From Loktanella sp. M215 (GTDB lineage: Bacteria > Pseudomonadota > Alphaproteobacteria > Rhodobacterales > Rhodobacteraceae), in contig NZ_WMEA01000001.1 of assembly GCF_021735925.1 (NCBI RefSeq), positions 3,502,001 to 3,566,000 of the forward strand: a stretch of 64,000 nt of DNA, given 5' to 3'. Both the position numbers and the translations under genes were made by a program. Under the pieces are notes generated by a model. It was not told where the DNA came from and did no database searches. It was given only the letters and a program-made list of their open reading frames with translations. Below, piece after piece: positions 8,083 to 15,672 of this stretch (position 1 is its first letter; each line of letters starts with the position of its first letter).

Positions 8083-9048
8083 ATGTCGCTGACACTTCTG
8101 CGTGCGCTCTCCAGCGCCGCCATTCTGGCCGTCACGGCCACATCCGCCTTCGCGGTCGAATGCATCGCACCGTCCGATCCCGGCGGCGGCTGGGACTTCA
8201 CCTGCCGTCAGGTCGGCAAGATCATGTACGACATCAAAGAGGTCGACACCCCCGTTCAGGTCACAAACCTCGCCGGTGCCGGCGGTGGCCTCGCCTATGC
8301 GACCGTGGTGAACGAGCGTAATGACGATCCCGACCTGATGGTCGCCGCCTCCTCGGCCACCGTCACCCGTCTGGCGCAGAACGCCTACGGCGGTGCGACC
8401 GCCGACCAGGTCCGCTTCGTGGGCGCCATTGGTGCCGATCCGGGCGTCATCGTCGTGGCCGCCGACAGCCCCTACCAGACGCTGGGTGACCTCGTCGACG
8501 CGATCAAGGCCGATCCGGGCTCCGTCGCCTTTGCCGGTGGCTCCGCCGCCGGTGGCTTCGACCACCTCAAGCCGCTGCAGGTCCTCAAGGCCGCAGGCTT
8601 CGAGGATATCGCCAAGGTGAAATACATCTCCGTCAACAACGGCGGCGACGCGATCACCCAGCTGATCGGCGGCTTCGTGCAGTCGATGACCGGCGACATG
8701 AGCGAAGTCGTGGGCTTCATCCCCACCGGCGACATCCGCGTGCTGGCCGTGCTGTCCGACGAGCGGATCGCGGGCTTCGAGGATATCCCCACCGCCAAGG
8801 AACAGGGCATCGACGTGCGCGCCGTAAACTGGCGCGGCATGTATGTGCCTGCGGGTATCAGTGACGAGCGGTTCCAGGAATGGGCCACCAAGCTGCAGGC
8901 CGTGGCCGAAAGCGACGAGTGGCAGAAAGCCATGGCCGATAACGGTCTGGCCCCCTTCACGCTGGTCGGTGACGACTTCCAGGCCTGGGTCGATCAGGAC
9001 GTCGCCCAGACGCAGGAACTCAGCCGCGAAATCGGCGTGATCCAGTAA
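8083..9048 (+). CDS. tctC: Tripartite tricarboxylate transporter substrate-binding protein TctC
   Basis: 321 residues. The signal peptide is residues 1-24 (ending TSAFA). The mature protein begins VECIAPSDPGGGWD, the Bug/TctC N-terminal pattern, followed by NLAGAGGGLAYA, which contacts the carboxylate. Proteins of this family bind citrate and other di- or tricarboxylates in the periplasm and deliver them to TctAB. The ATG at 8083 is preceded by GGGAGG and by no plausible earlier start. tctB follows after one base and tctA one base after that, so this is a compact operon under the divergent TctDE system. Confidence 0.92.
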   Translation: MSLTLLRALSSAAILAVTATSAFAVECIAPSDPGGGWDFTCRQVGKIMYDIKEVDTPVQVTNLAGAGGGLAYATVVNERNDDPDLMVAASSATVTRLAQNAYGGATADQVRFVGAIGADPGVIVVAADSPYQTLGDLVDAIKADPGSVAFAGGSAAGGFDHLKPLQVLKAAGFEDIAKVKYISVNNGGDAITQLIGGFVQSMTGDMSEVVGFIPTGDIRVLAVLSDERIAGFEDIPTAKEQGIDVRAVNWRGMYVPAGISDERFQEWATKLQAVAESDEWQKAMADNGLAPFTLVGDDFQAWVDQDVAQTQELSREIGVIQ

Positions 9049-9049
9049 G

Positions 9050-9493
9050 ATGACCCGCCCCTCCGACCGCATCTTCGGTCTGGTGGCGGTCCTTGTGGCG
9101 CTGGCGTTCATCGCCAGCGCCCTCCAGATCCAAACCAGTTTCCTGACCGACCCCGTGGGGTCGAAAACCTTTCCCATCCTGATCGGCGGCATCGCGGCGC
9201 TCTGCGGCCTCGTCATGGTCTTCCGCCCGGATGCAGAGCCGGAATGGCCGGTCCTGTCGCGCATCGGTGCGATCCTGATCTCGCTGATCGTGCTGATCGC
9301 TTATGCCTACGCGCTGAAACCGCTGGGCTTTCTGATCCCCACGGCGATCGTGTCCGCGATCCTCAGCTACCAGATCGACCCCAAGCCTGCAAAAGCCGTC
9401 CTCACCGGCCTCGGGTTGTCGATCGGTCTTTTCATCATGTTCCGCTACGCGCTGGGCCTCAGCCTCGCCGGCGTCCCGAAAGGCTGGTTCTGA
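9050..9493 (+). CDS. tctB: Tripartite tricarboxylate transporter small membrane subunit TctB
   Basis: 147 residues with four predicted membrane helices at about 9-27, 42-59, 71-90 and 112-136. The sequence FLTDPVGSKTFPILIGG after the first helix is typical of TctB. The small subunit is required for transport but its exact role is poorly understood. It is sandwiched between tctC and tctA with one-base gaps, so expression is almost certainly coupled. Confidence 0.9.
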   Translation: MTRPSDRIFGLVAVLVALAFIASALQIQTSFLTDPVGSKTFPILIGGIAALCGLVMVFRPDAEPEWPVLSRIGAILISLIVLIAYAYALKPLGFLIPTAIVSAILSYQIDPKPAKAVLTGLGLSIGLFIMFRYALGLSLAGVPKGWF

Positions 9494-9494
9494 C

Positions 9495-11000
9495 ATGGAA
9501 CTGCTTCACAACCTCGCGCTCGGGTTCTCCGTGGCGCTGACCCCCTTCACCCTGTTCCTCGCGGTCTGCGGGTGTTTCCTCGGCACGATCATCGGTGCGC
9601 TGCCGGGCCTCGGCCCGTCGAACGGCGTGGCGATCCTGATCCCGATCACCTTCACCATGGGGCTTGATGCCACCGCCGCCCTCGTGCTGCTGACATCCGT
9701 CTACTACGGCGCGATGTACGGCGGCCGGATCAGCTCGATCCTGCTGAACATTCCGGGTGACGAGCCTGCCCTGATGACCACCCTCGACGGCTACCCGATG
9801 GCCAAGCAGGGCCGCGCCAGCGACGCGCTGGTGATCTCCGGCGTCGCCTCCTTCGTGGGCTCGCTGCTGGCCACCATCGGCCTGATGCTGGTGGCACCGC
9901 TCTTGGCGCGCGTGGCCTACCTCTTCGGTCCCGCCGAATACTTCGCGCTCTACCTGCTGGCCTTCTCGACGCTGGGCGGCATCGCGTCGAACAATCAGGC
10001 CAAGGCGGCCCTCGCCTCCTGCATCGGTCTGGGCATCGCGATGATCGGTCTGGACAATACCTCCGGCATGCCGCGCTTTACCGGCAACAACATGCACCTG
10101 ATGGACGGGGTCGATTTCCTCGTCGCCATCGTCGGCCTCTTCGCCATCACCGAGGTCTTCTCCTTCATCGAATCCCACGGCAAATCATCCGCCATCGGCG
10201 TCGTGCTGAAAAAGACCGCCGTGCCATGGCGCGACCTCAAGGACAGCATGTGGTGCATGATCCGCTCCTCCGGTGTGGGTTTCATCGCGGGCATCCTGCC
10301 CGGTGCGGGTGCCTCGCTGGGGTCGTTCATGGCCTACATGTCCGAAAAGGCCATCGCCGGTGAAAAGGGCGGCTTCGGCACGGGCGTCCCCAAGGGCGTC
10401 GCAGGACCAGAGGCGGGCAACAACGCCGCCGCCGGTGGCGCACTGATCCCGATGCTGACGCTGGGCGTGCCCGGGTCGGGCACCACCGCCGTCCTGCTCG
10501 CCGTGCTGATGACGCTCAACATCACCCCCGGCCCGCAGCTCTTTGCCGACCGGCCAGAGGTCGTCTGGGGCCTCATCGCCTCCCTGCTGATCGCCAACGT
10601 CGTGCTGCTCATCATGAACGTGCCCATGGTCAAGATCTTCGTGAAGATCCTGATGGTCCCGCCGGGCATCCTGATGCCCGCCGTCACGATGATCTCCTTC
10701 GTGGGCATCTACTCGCTGACGGGCAGCTACTTCGATCTGCTGATGATGGTGGGCTTCGGCGCGCTGGGCTACGTGCTGCGCAAGCTCGACATCCCCACGG
10801 TGCCGATCATCATGGGCATCCTGCTGGGCAACGCGATGGAGGACAACCTGCGCCGCGCCATGGTCCTGTCCGACGGCGACGCGATGTTCCTGTTCTCGAC
10901 CCCCATCGCGATCGTGCTGTGGATCTGCGCCATCGTCGGCTTCTTCGCACCCATCCTGCTGCGCGGCCGCATCAAGAAGCCGCAGATGGTCAGCGACTGA
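9495..11000 (+). CDS. tctA: Tripartite tricarboxylate transporter large permease TctA
   Basis: 501 residues, close to the family norm, with about eleven to twelve hydrophobic helices. The TctA signature GALPGLGPSNGVAILIP is near residue 35, and the related GILPGAGASLGSFMAY near 258 shows the internal duplication. The subunit couples substrate entry to the sodium or proton gradient. It is the last gene of tctCBA; a strong hairpin with a T run (11027-11061) follows the stop. There is no sign of truncation. Confidence 0.95.
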   Translation: MELLHNLALGFSVALTPFTLFLAVCGCFLGTIIGALPGLGPSNGVAILIPITFTMGLDATAALVLLTSVYYGAMYGGRISSILLNIPGDEPALMTTLDGYPMAKQGRASDALVISGVASFVGSLLATIGLMLVAPLLARVAYLFGPAEYFALYLLAFSTLGGIASNNQAKAALASCIGLGIAMIGLDNTSGMPRFTGNNMHLMDGVDFLVAIVGLFAITEVFSFIESHGKSSAIGVVLKKTAVPWRDLKDSMWCMIRSSGVGFIAGILPGAGASLGSFMAYMSEKAIAGEKGGFGTGVPKGVAGPEAGNNAAAGGALIPMLTLGVPGSGTTAVLLAVLMTLNITPGPQLFADRPEVVWGLIASLLIANVVLLIMNVPMVKIFVKILMVPPGILMPAVTMISFVGIYSLTGSYFDLLMMVGFGALGYVLRKLDIPTVPIIMGILLGNAMEDNLRRAMVLSDGDAMFLFSTPIAIVLWICAIVGFFAPILLRGRIKKPQMVSD

Positions 11001-11026
11001 CCCCTGCCGCCACCCACAAGACCCGC

Positions 11027-11061
11027 AACGGGGGCCCGCACATCCTGCTGGCCCCCGTTTT
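11027..11061 (+). terminator. Rho-independent terminator after tctA
   Basis: The ten-base arms AACGGGGGCC (11027-11036) and GGCCCCCGTT (11050-11059) enclose a 13-base loop and run into TTTTG. It is placed 27 bases after the tctA stop codon. Confidence 0.8.
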
Positions 11062-11081
11062 GCATGGCGCGGCGCCACTGC

Positions 11082-11120
11082 CTTCTTCTGGTCAAAAATA
11101 CTTTTGCCAAAGGCATCGGC
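11082..11120 (+). repeat. Type-A intergenic repeat, copy 1
   Basis: The 20-base head at 11082-11101 begins CTTCTTCTGGTC and ends AAATAC. It is identical to the heads at 56546 and, on the other strand, 41687-41706. The tail is degenerate here (TTTTGCC AAA GGCA) and forms only a weak hairpin. It lies between the tctA terminator and the tRNA-His gene. Confidence 0.8.
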
Positions 11121-11286
11121 CTGCACCGCAGGCCGACCGCCATCGCATCGCACGGCAGGTTCAGATGTCATCCACTTTCGTTAACAACCTGATAAATTTT
11201 ACATAATACGTCTCGCATGCGAAACATTCGGTTTCTGAAATGTAATTTCAGACCGCAGGTCGCACACAGTATTCACGGGAAAGGTA

Positions 11287-11363
11287 TGGTACCACGTCCT
11301 GGTCTCGAACCAGGGACCTCTTGATCCACAATCAAGCGCTCTAACCAACTGAGCTAACGCGGC
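11287..11363 (-). tRNA. tRNA-His (GTG anticodon)
   Basis: 77 bases including an encoded 3' CCA. On the minus strand the cloverleaf is complete: acceptor GCCGCGT against ACGTGGT, D arm GCTC..GAGC, anticodon stem CTTGA/TCAAG around TTGTGGA, and T arm CCTGG TTCGAGA CCAGG. The anticodon GTG reads His codons. The first pair is G1-U72, the discriminator is A73, and the base before G1 is T, so no G-1 is encoded. This is the known alphaproteobacterial tRNA-His form, charged by a matching HisRS. Confidence 0.95.
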
Positions 11364-11445
11364 ACTGGGGCGGATTTAGCGAACCCCATCCCTGATTGCA
11401 AGACCTGAACGCCCCGCGTAAAAGCTAAAAAAACAGGAGTCCCCG

Positions 11446-11637
11446 ATGGGTATCAACGACGAACGCGACCTCGAAGCGAACATGCAGATCGGCCCCACGG
11501 AACTGGGCATGGTGCGCCTGTTCATCACCTCCGGCACGATGGAGATCCCGATGGATTTCGATCCCGAGGAAGCCGAGGAAATCGCCGAGGAAATCCGCGC
11601 CGCCGCCGCCGCCGCCCGCGCCGTCAAACCGCGCTGA
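11446..11637 (+). CDS. Small acidic conserved protein (possible DUF6324)
   Basis: 63 residues. It begins MGINDERDLEANMQIGPTEL, continues with GMVRLFI and a strongly acidic helix (DPEEAEEIAEEI) and ends in an alanine-rich tail. AGGAGT seven bases before the ATG supports the start. I recall proteins of this shape as a short conserved alphaproteobacterial family, probably DUF6324, but no function is established and none is visible. It is a single-gene unit between tRNA-His and a convergent thioesterase-like gene, with a three-base gap to the latter. Confidence 0.7.
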   Translation: MGINDERDLEANMQIGPTELGMVRLFITSGTMEIPMDFDPEEAEEIAEEIRAAAAAARAVKPR

Positions 11638-11640
11638 GTG

Positions 11641-12051
11641 TCAGGCGGTCGCGGCCTTCGCCGCGACCTTTTCATTGAAGCGCGCCACGTCGATGGTGGC
11701 GCGCCGGTGCGTCCCCTCGCCGATCAGCCCCTGGGCATCCCAGGCGGTGACGCGGAACCGCAGACTGCGCCCCGCCACCTCGATCAGTTCCGCCTCGGCC
11801 CGGATCTCCATGCCTTCTGGCGTCGGCGCCACGTGGGTCACGTTGATGTCGGTCCCCAGCGAATGTTGCCCCGGCGCCTGATGCGGCAGGATGCACTTGA
11901 TCGCCGTCTCTTCCAGAAACCCCACCAGATACATCGTCGCCAGCACGGGTGGCATCGCCGAGAAGTCGCCAAAGACGCCCTTTGCCCCCGGCACCAGCAT
12001 CGGCGCGGTCACGATCATCCGCGCCTCGGCACGTAGTCCAACTGTCAGCAT
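11641..12051 (-). CDS. Hotdog-fold thioesterase (FlK-like)
   Basis: 136 residues from ATG 12051, chosen because GGAGGG lies four bases upstream within the end of the preceding gene. The pattern VFGDFSAMPPVLATMYLVGFLEETA, given here only as a region (about residues 22-46), followed by GTDINVTHVAPTPEG resembles the single-domain hotdog thioesterases of the fluoroacetyl-CoA thioesterase type, where a Thr/Glu/His set is catalytic. The acyl substrate is unknown. It is separated from mmcB by one base on the same strand, so the two are translationally coupled. Confidence 0.7.
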   Translation of the reverse strand: MLTVGLRAEARMIVTAPMLVPGAKGVFGDFSAMPPVLATMYLVGFLEETAIKCILPHQAPGQHSLGTDINVTHVAPTPEGMEIRAEAELIEVAGRSLRFRVTAWDAQGLIGEGTHRRATIDVARFNEKVAAKAATA

Positions 12052-12052
12052 C

Positions 12053-12517
12053 TCACCCTCCGAACGGCAGCACGAACCCCGGGTCCCGTGCGGCCTGCGC
12101 GCGCACCGCCGCATGGCGGGCGAATTTCTGGATCATGACCTTTCGCCGCGCCGGCGCAAGCTTCGTTTCCGGCCCCATCGCCAGGATTTCAGCGTCGTAG
12201 CTGTCGGCGATCATCAGCCCCGACCCCTCCGGCAGCAGTTCGGTCGGAAAGTCCGGCCCCACCGCCCAGAAGAACCGATCGCACCACGCCAGATAGCCCT
12301 GCCACTTCGCGTCCGACTGGTAATCCGCGCGACTGGACTTGCACTCCACGATCCAGACCTCGCCCTTCGGCCCCAGCGCCATCACGTCGACACGCAGGCC
12401 GGGCGCAGGCACCAGTTCCACGACCGTCACGAAGTCATGGCTGCGCAAATGCCGCGCGACACCGCGGGCCAGCAACTGGCCGGGCATCAGGGCGACAGGA
12501 TTGAAATCGTCAGGCAT
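12053..12517 (-). CDS. mmcB: MmcB family DNA repair protein (PD-(D/E)XK nuclease-like)
   Basis: 154 residues. A restriction-endonuclease-like core is visible: VVELVPAPGLRVDVMALG, then EVWIVECKSSRADYQSD, giving the D ... ExK arrangement at about residues 44 and 58-60. The family is named after Caulobacter MmcB, a damage-inducible protein linked to mitomycin C tolerance. The last segment (DPGFVLPFGG) is common in this family. It precedes the hotdog thioesterase on the same strand. I see no clear LexA box in the short upstream region. The family call is good; the biochemical activity is inferred. Confidence 0.78.
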   Translation of the reverse strand: MPDDFNPVALMPGQLLARGVARHLRSHDFVTVVELVPAPGLRVDVMALGPKGEVWIVECKSSRADYQSDAKWQGYLAWCDRFFWAVGPDFPTELLPEGSGLMIADSYDAEILAMGPETKLAPARRKVMIQKFARHAAVRAQAARDPGFVLPFGG

Positions 12518-12582
12518 GTCCCAGATATGAACAAACCGGAAACACGGGTCAAGCCCACCGCGCGATTTCCGGGCGACACCCC

Positions 12583-12611
12583 TTGTCGAAACGCGTCCTT
12601 GCGCCTAACTT
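12583..12611 (+). promoter_or_regulatory. Candidate promoter of the 6S-like RNA
   Basis: TTGTCG (12583-12588), a 17-base spacer, then TAACTT (12606-12611). The expected start lies 6-8 bases further on, at the first bases of the GGTGGCGGG stem arm. The hexamers are weak matches to the sigma-70 consensus, but the spacing and the position fit. Confidence 0.4.
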
Positions 12612-12615
12612 GAGC

Positions 12616-12785
12616 GGTGGCGGGTTTCTGCTCTTCCCGTGCGTATGGGGGCTACATTCCAGTGGCCTTAAGCAAATCCGAGGGCGCTGGCTCTGTCCGG
12701 ACTCTGGTTCGATTAACCGGTGCCCACCTGTACATACAGGTCCTCGGGAATAAGCCCTCGCACGTTTGCAGCGGTTCCCGCCACC
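12616..12785 (+). ncRNA. ssrS: Probable 6S RNA
   Basis: About 170 bases closed by perfectly complementary arms GGTGGCGGG (12616-12624) and CCCGCCACC (12777-12785). The interior has long, imperfectly paired arms with GTGGCCTTAAGCAA in the middle. A small hairpin in the 3' half, ACCTGT ACAT ACAGGT (12726-12741), is followed by CCTCGGGAATAAGCCC. This layout, with a terminal stem, a large central bubble with a 3'-side hairpin and a total length of 160-190, matches 6S RNA, which binds RNA polymerase holoenzyme by mimicking an open promoter. No protein reading frame explains it. A covariance-model search would be decisive. It abuts the stop codon of the convergent HdeD gene. Confidence 0.62.
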
Positions 12786-13340
12786 TCAGCCCGCACTGCG
12801 GGCGAGGGCGACAAAGGCCACGCCGGTCGAGATGAAGTTCACCCCCAGCATCACGCCAATGGCCCAAAGCGCAGTGCCCGGCAGCCCTGCGACCAGCAGC
12901 AGACCGAGGCCCAGCGTCACCACGCCATTGACCGCCAGCCAGCCCCAGCCGCGTTCGGGCCGGTGCTGCACCGCGATCACGCCTTCCGCCACACCCTGCA
13001 TCAGGAACACGACGCCCAGTAGCAGCGTCAGCCCGACCAGCCCGGTCAGGGCAAAGAATGCAAGGTAGACGCCAAGTGCCAGTTGCAGCACCGCAATGAA
13101 TCCTGCCAGCAGGCCCGACCGCCAACCCCGCGACTGCACCGCATGCCACAACAGGACCGCGCCGGTCAGCAGGAACACCCACCCCAGCGTCACCTTGGCC
13201 ACGACGGAAAAGATCAGCGGAAACAGGATCGCCAGAACGCCGACGACGATCATCACGATGCCGATGGTACGAAACCGCCCGCGATGCGCGCGCACCGCGT
13301 CCATGATACCGGCGGGAAGGGGATCGGGCGTATGGGTCAT
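12786..13340 (-). CDS. HdeD/DUF308 family membrane protein
   Basis: 184 residues with six predicted membrane helices arranged as three similar hairpins (GIVMIVVGVLAILFPL, LLTGAVLLWHAV, LLAGFIAVLQLALGVYL and so on). This is the repeat architecture of the HdeD/DUF308 family, named after an E. coli acid-resistance membrane protein whose mechanism is unknown. GGAGGTCATC just before the ATG supports the start. It is monocistronic, convergent with the 6S-like RNA, whose 3' end touches its stop codon. A role in acid or general stress is inferred from the family only. Confidence 0.8.
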   Translation of the reverse strand: MTHTPDPLPAGIMDAVRAHRGRFRTIGIVMIVVGVLAILFPLIFSVVAKVTLGWVFLLTGAVLLWHAVQSRGWRSGLLAGFIAVLQLALGVYLAFFALTGLVGLTLLLGVVFLMQGVAEGVIAVQHRPERGWGWLAVNGVVTLGLGLLLVAGLPGTALWAIGVMLGVNFISTGVAFVALARSAG

Positions 13341-13397
13341 GATGACCTCCTGATGACTACGCGATCAGCATCAGCACGTTCAGCCGTGTGTTTCCAC

Positions 13398-13440
13398 CTT
13401 CTTCTGGGCTCAAATACTTCGGGGTCCGGGGCAGCGCCCC
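13398..13440 (+). repeat. Type-A intergenic repeat, copy 2
   Basis: The head at 13398-13417 matches 17 of 20 bases of the type-A head. It continues TTCGGGGTCCGGGGCAGCGCCCC, which folds as GGGGC-AGC-GCCCC. It lies between nusB and the HdeD gene, next to the nusB terminator hairpin. Confidence 0.75.
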
Positions 13441-13445
13441 GAAAA

Positions 13446-13475
13446 GGGGTGGGCGGGCGGGGCCCGCCCCACCCC
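13446..13475 (-). terminator. Probable terminator after nusB
   Basis: On the minus strand, four bases after the nusB stop, a near-perfect stem of about 12 pairs (GGGGTGGGGCGGG against CCCGCCCACCCC, one bulge) runs into CTTTTC. It probably ends the rib-nusB transcript. Confidence 0.65.
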
Positions 13476-13478
13476 CAA

Positions 13479-13946
13479 TCAAAATCCGCCGGGCAAAGCC
13501 TCATGCGCCATATGATCCAGCACTGCGTTCACGAAACGCGGCTCTTTCCCGTCGGGAAAGAACGCCCCCGCCACGTCGACGAACTCTGTGATCACCACGC
13601 GGGGCGGCGTGTCGCCCATGATCAGCTCGGCCCCGGCAGCCCGGAACAGGGCCCGCAGCGTAGGGTCGATCCGGCCCAGCGGCCATTTCGCCACCAATGC
13701 TCGGTCGGTCATCTGGTCGATCCGGGCCTGTTCGTCCACGGCGCGCTCCATCAGACCGCGGAACGTGTCCACATCGCCTTCCTGCATCTCGATGTCGTCA
13801 AAGATCTCGCCAAAGCGGTGATCCTCGAACTCCTGCATGACGGCGTCGACGGTCTGGCCGATGGCCTCCATCTGAAACAGGGCCTGCACGGCATAGAGCC
13901 GGGCCGCGGCACGCATCTTGCGGCGCTGGTTGTTCGATACGGTCAT
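13479..13946 (-). CDS. nusB: Transcription antitermination factor NusB
   Basis: 155 residues, all-helical, with the family N-terminus RRKMRAAARLYAVQALFQME and the C-terminal region FVNAVLDHMAHE. NusB with NusE (S10) binds the boxA of rRNA leaders and supports antitermination. It overlaps ribH by four bases (ATGA at 13943-13946), the common ribH-nusB coupling. It is the last gene of the riboflavin cluster and is followed by a terminator-like hairpin. Confidence 0.93.
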   Translation of the reverse strand: MTVSNNQRRKMRAAARLYAVQALFQMEAIGQTVDAVMQEFEDHRFGEIFDDIEMQEGDVDTFRGLMERAVDEQARIDQMTDRALVAKWPLGRIDPTLRALFRAAGAELIMGDTPPRVVITEFVDVAGAFFPDGKEPRFVNAVLDHMAHEALPGGF

Positions 13947-14473
13947 ACGGTGTCACCGCCCTTGGCCAGCGTTTGGCTGGTGAAACCCACGGGCTTGCCC
14001 GACCGACCCCAGGTGCGCGACAGCGCGATCAGGTGCAGGGCTGCGGCTGCAGCGCCGCCGCCCTTGTTCTGCCCGTCCGCCTGCGCGCGCACGGCGGCCT
14101 GTTCGTAGTTTTCAACTGTCAGGATGCCGTTGCCGATGCACAGCCCCTGCAACCCAAGCAGCGTCAGCCCGCGCGAGGAATCGTTGCAGACGGTGTCGTA
14201 ATGCGTCGTCTCGCCCCGGATGACGCAGCCCAGGGCCACGTAGCCGTCGAAGTTGCTCATCCGCGCGGCAATGCCGATGGCGGTCGGGATTTCCAGCGCG
14301 CCGGGCACCTCGGCAATCTCCAACTCGACACCCGCCTGATCACAGATGGCGCGTGCCCCCGCGATCTGCTGGTCGAAGATGTCCTTGTAATAGGGCGAGG
14401 CGACGGCCAGCAGTTTCACGGGTGCATCGAAGCTGGGCAGCGGCAGGCTGTAATGTGTGGGTCCGGCCATCAT
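13943..14473 (-). CDS. ribH: 6,7-dimethyl-8-ribityllumazine synthase
   Basis: 176 residues. RibH condenses 5-amino-6-ribitylamino-uracil with dihydroxybutanone phosphate. The substrate motif VPGALEIP is at about 57-63, and the loop with the catalytic histidine, RGETTHYDTVC, places His at about 91. The later segment GILTVENYEQA is also typical. The first ATG overlaps the ribBA stop (ATGATG at the junction), and the gene overlaps nusB at its end, so the three are coupled. An N-terminal extension of about ten residues is normal for the family. Confidence 0.94.
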   Translation of the reverse strand: MMAGPTHYSLPLPSFDAPVKLLAVASPYYKDIFDQQIAGARAICDQAGVELEIAEVPGALEIPTAIGIAARMSNFDGYVALGCVIRGETTHYDTVCNDSSRGLTLLGLQGLCIGNGILTVENYEQAAVRAQADGQNKGGGAAAAALHLIALSRTWGRSGKPVGFTSQTLAKGGDTV

Positions 14474-15600
14474 CCGATCTCCGAGATCTTGCGGGTGCCG
14501 GTGATTTCCAGACCGTAGGCATCCAGCCCCACGACCTTGGGCTTCGGCGAATTTGTCAGCAGTTCGATCTTGTGCAGGCCGAGGCTCGACAGGATCTGCG
14601 CGCCCAGCCCGTATTGCCGCAGGGTCTGGGGTGAGACCTCGTCGTCGGGCACCATCTTCATGTGCAGATCGCGCAGCAGCACCAGCACGCCGCGCCCTTC
14701 CGTCGCAATCAGCTCCATCGCGTCGCTGAATTCGTTACGCCGCCCGCGCGGGCCTGCGCCCACGACGTCCAGCATCGGGTCCAGCGCGTGCATCCGCACC
14801 AGCACCGGCGTCTCTGTCGTCACGTCGCCCTTGATCAGCGCGATATGCTCGGCCCCTTGTGTTTCGTCCGAGAAGATCCGCATGTCCCAGTCGCCGCCGA
14901 ATTCGCTGGTGATGGTCTGGCTGGACTGTTCGCGCACGAGGTTGTCGTGGCGGCGGCGGTAGGCGATCAGGTCGCTAATCGTCCCGATCTTGAGGTTGTG
15001 CAGCTGCGCAAAGGCGACCAGGTCCGGCAGGCGGGCCATTTGGCCGTCGTCCTTCATGATCTCGCAGATCACGCCGGACGGGTTCAGCCCGGCCAGACGG
15101 CTGATGTCGGTCGCGGCCTCGGTATGGCCCGCGCGGACCAGCACGCCGCCGTCCTTGGCGCGGAGCGGAAAGACATGACCGGGGGTCGCGATGTCGGCCG
15201 CCCCCTTGGTGGCGTCGATGGCGACGGACACGGTGCGGGCGCGGTCGTGGGCGCTGATGCCGGTGGTCACACCCTCACGCGCCTCGATGGAAATCGTGAA
15301 CGCCGTCTCGTGGCGAGAGGCGTTGTTGGTGCTCATCAACTGCAGGCCCAGTGCGTCGATGCGGGCGCCCGGCAGGGTCAGGCATATCAACCCGCGGCCG
15401 TGGGTCGCCATGAAGTTGATCGCGTCCGGCGTCGCCATCTGGGCGGGGATCACGAGGTCGCCTTCGTTCTCGCGGTCTTCGTGGTCGACAAGGATGAACA
15501 TGCGGCCGTTGCGCGCATCCTCGATGATGTCCTCGATCGGGGCGATCGCGTCGGACCAGTCGATCTCGACCGGACCGGGGGTTTCGAATGAAGAGGTCAT
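14470..15600 (-). CDS. ribB: 3,4-dihydroxy-2-butanone-4-phosphate synthase with degenerate RibA-like domain
   Basis: 376 residues, RibBA-sized. The RibB half (about 20-225) is intact: DHEDRENEGDLV, HGRGLICL, RHETAFTISI and RAGHTEAATDISRLAGL hold the Mg-binding acidic residues and the ribulose-5-phosphate pocket. The C-terminal half is GTP-cyclohydrolase-II-like, but the three zinc cysteines expected after the LVRxH segment are missing (the region reads LVRMHALDPMLDVVGAG). It is therefore probably monofunctional, and a separate RibA is needed elsewhere. AAGGAA stands before the ATG. The downstream ribH start overlaps its stop. Confidence 0.9.
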   Translation of the reverse strand: MTSSFETPGPVEIDWSDAIAPIEDIIEDARNGRMFILVDHEDRENEGDLVIPAQMATPDAINFMATHGRGLICLTLPGARIDALGLQLMSTNNASRHETAFTISIEAREGVTTGISAHDRARTVSVAIDATKGAADIATPGHVFPLRAKDGGVLVRAGHTEAATDISRLAGLNPSGVICEIMKDDGQMARLPDLVAFAQLHNLKIGTISDLIAYRRRHDNLVREQSSQTITSEFGGDWDMRIFSDETQGAEHIALIKGDVTTETPVLVRMHALDPMLDVVGAGPRGRRNEFSDAMELIATEGRGVLVLLRDLHMKMVPDDEVSPQTLRQYGLGAQILSSLGLHKIELLTNSPKPKVVGLDAYGLEITGTRKISEIG

Positions 15601-15672
15601 CGCGGATTCCTTGTTCGTGTTGCCCCGGCAGATAGCCCAGACGGGAGCGATTGAAAAGATCGCCGCCCCGGC

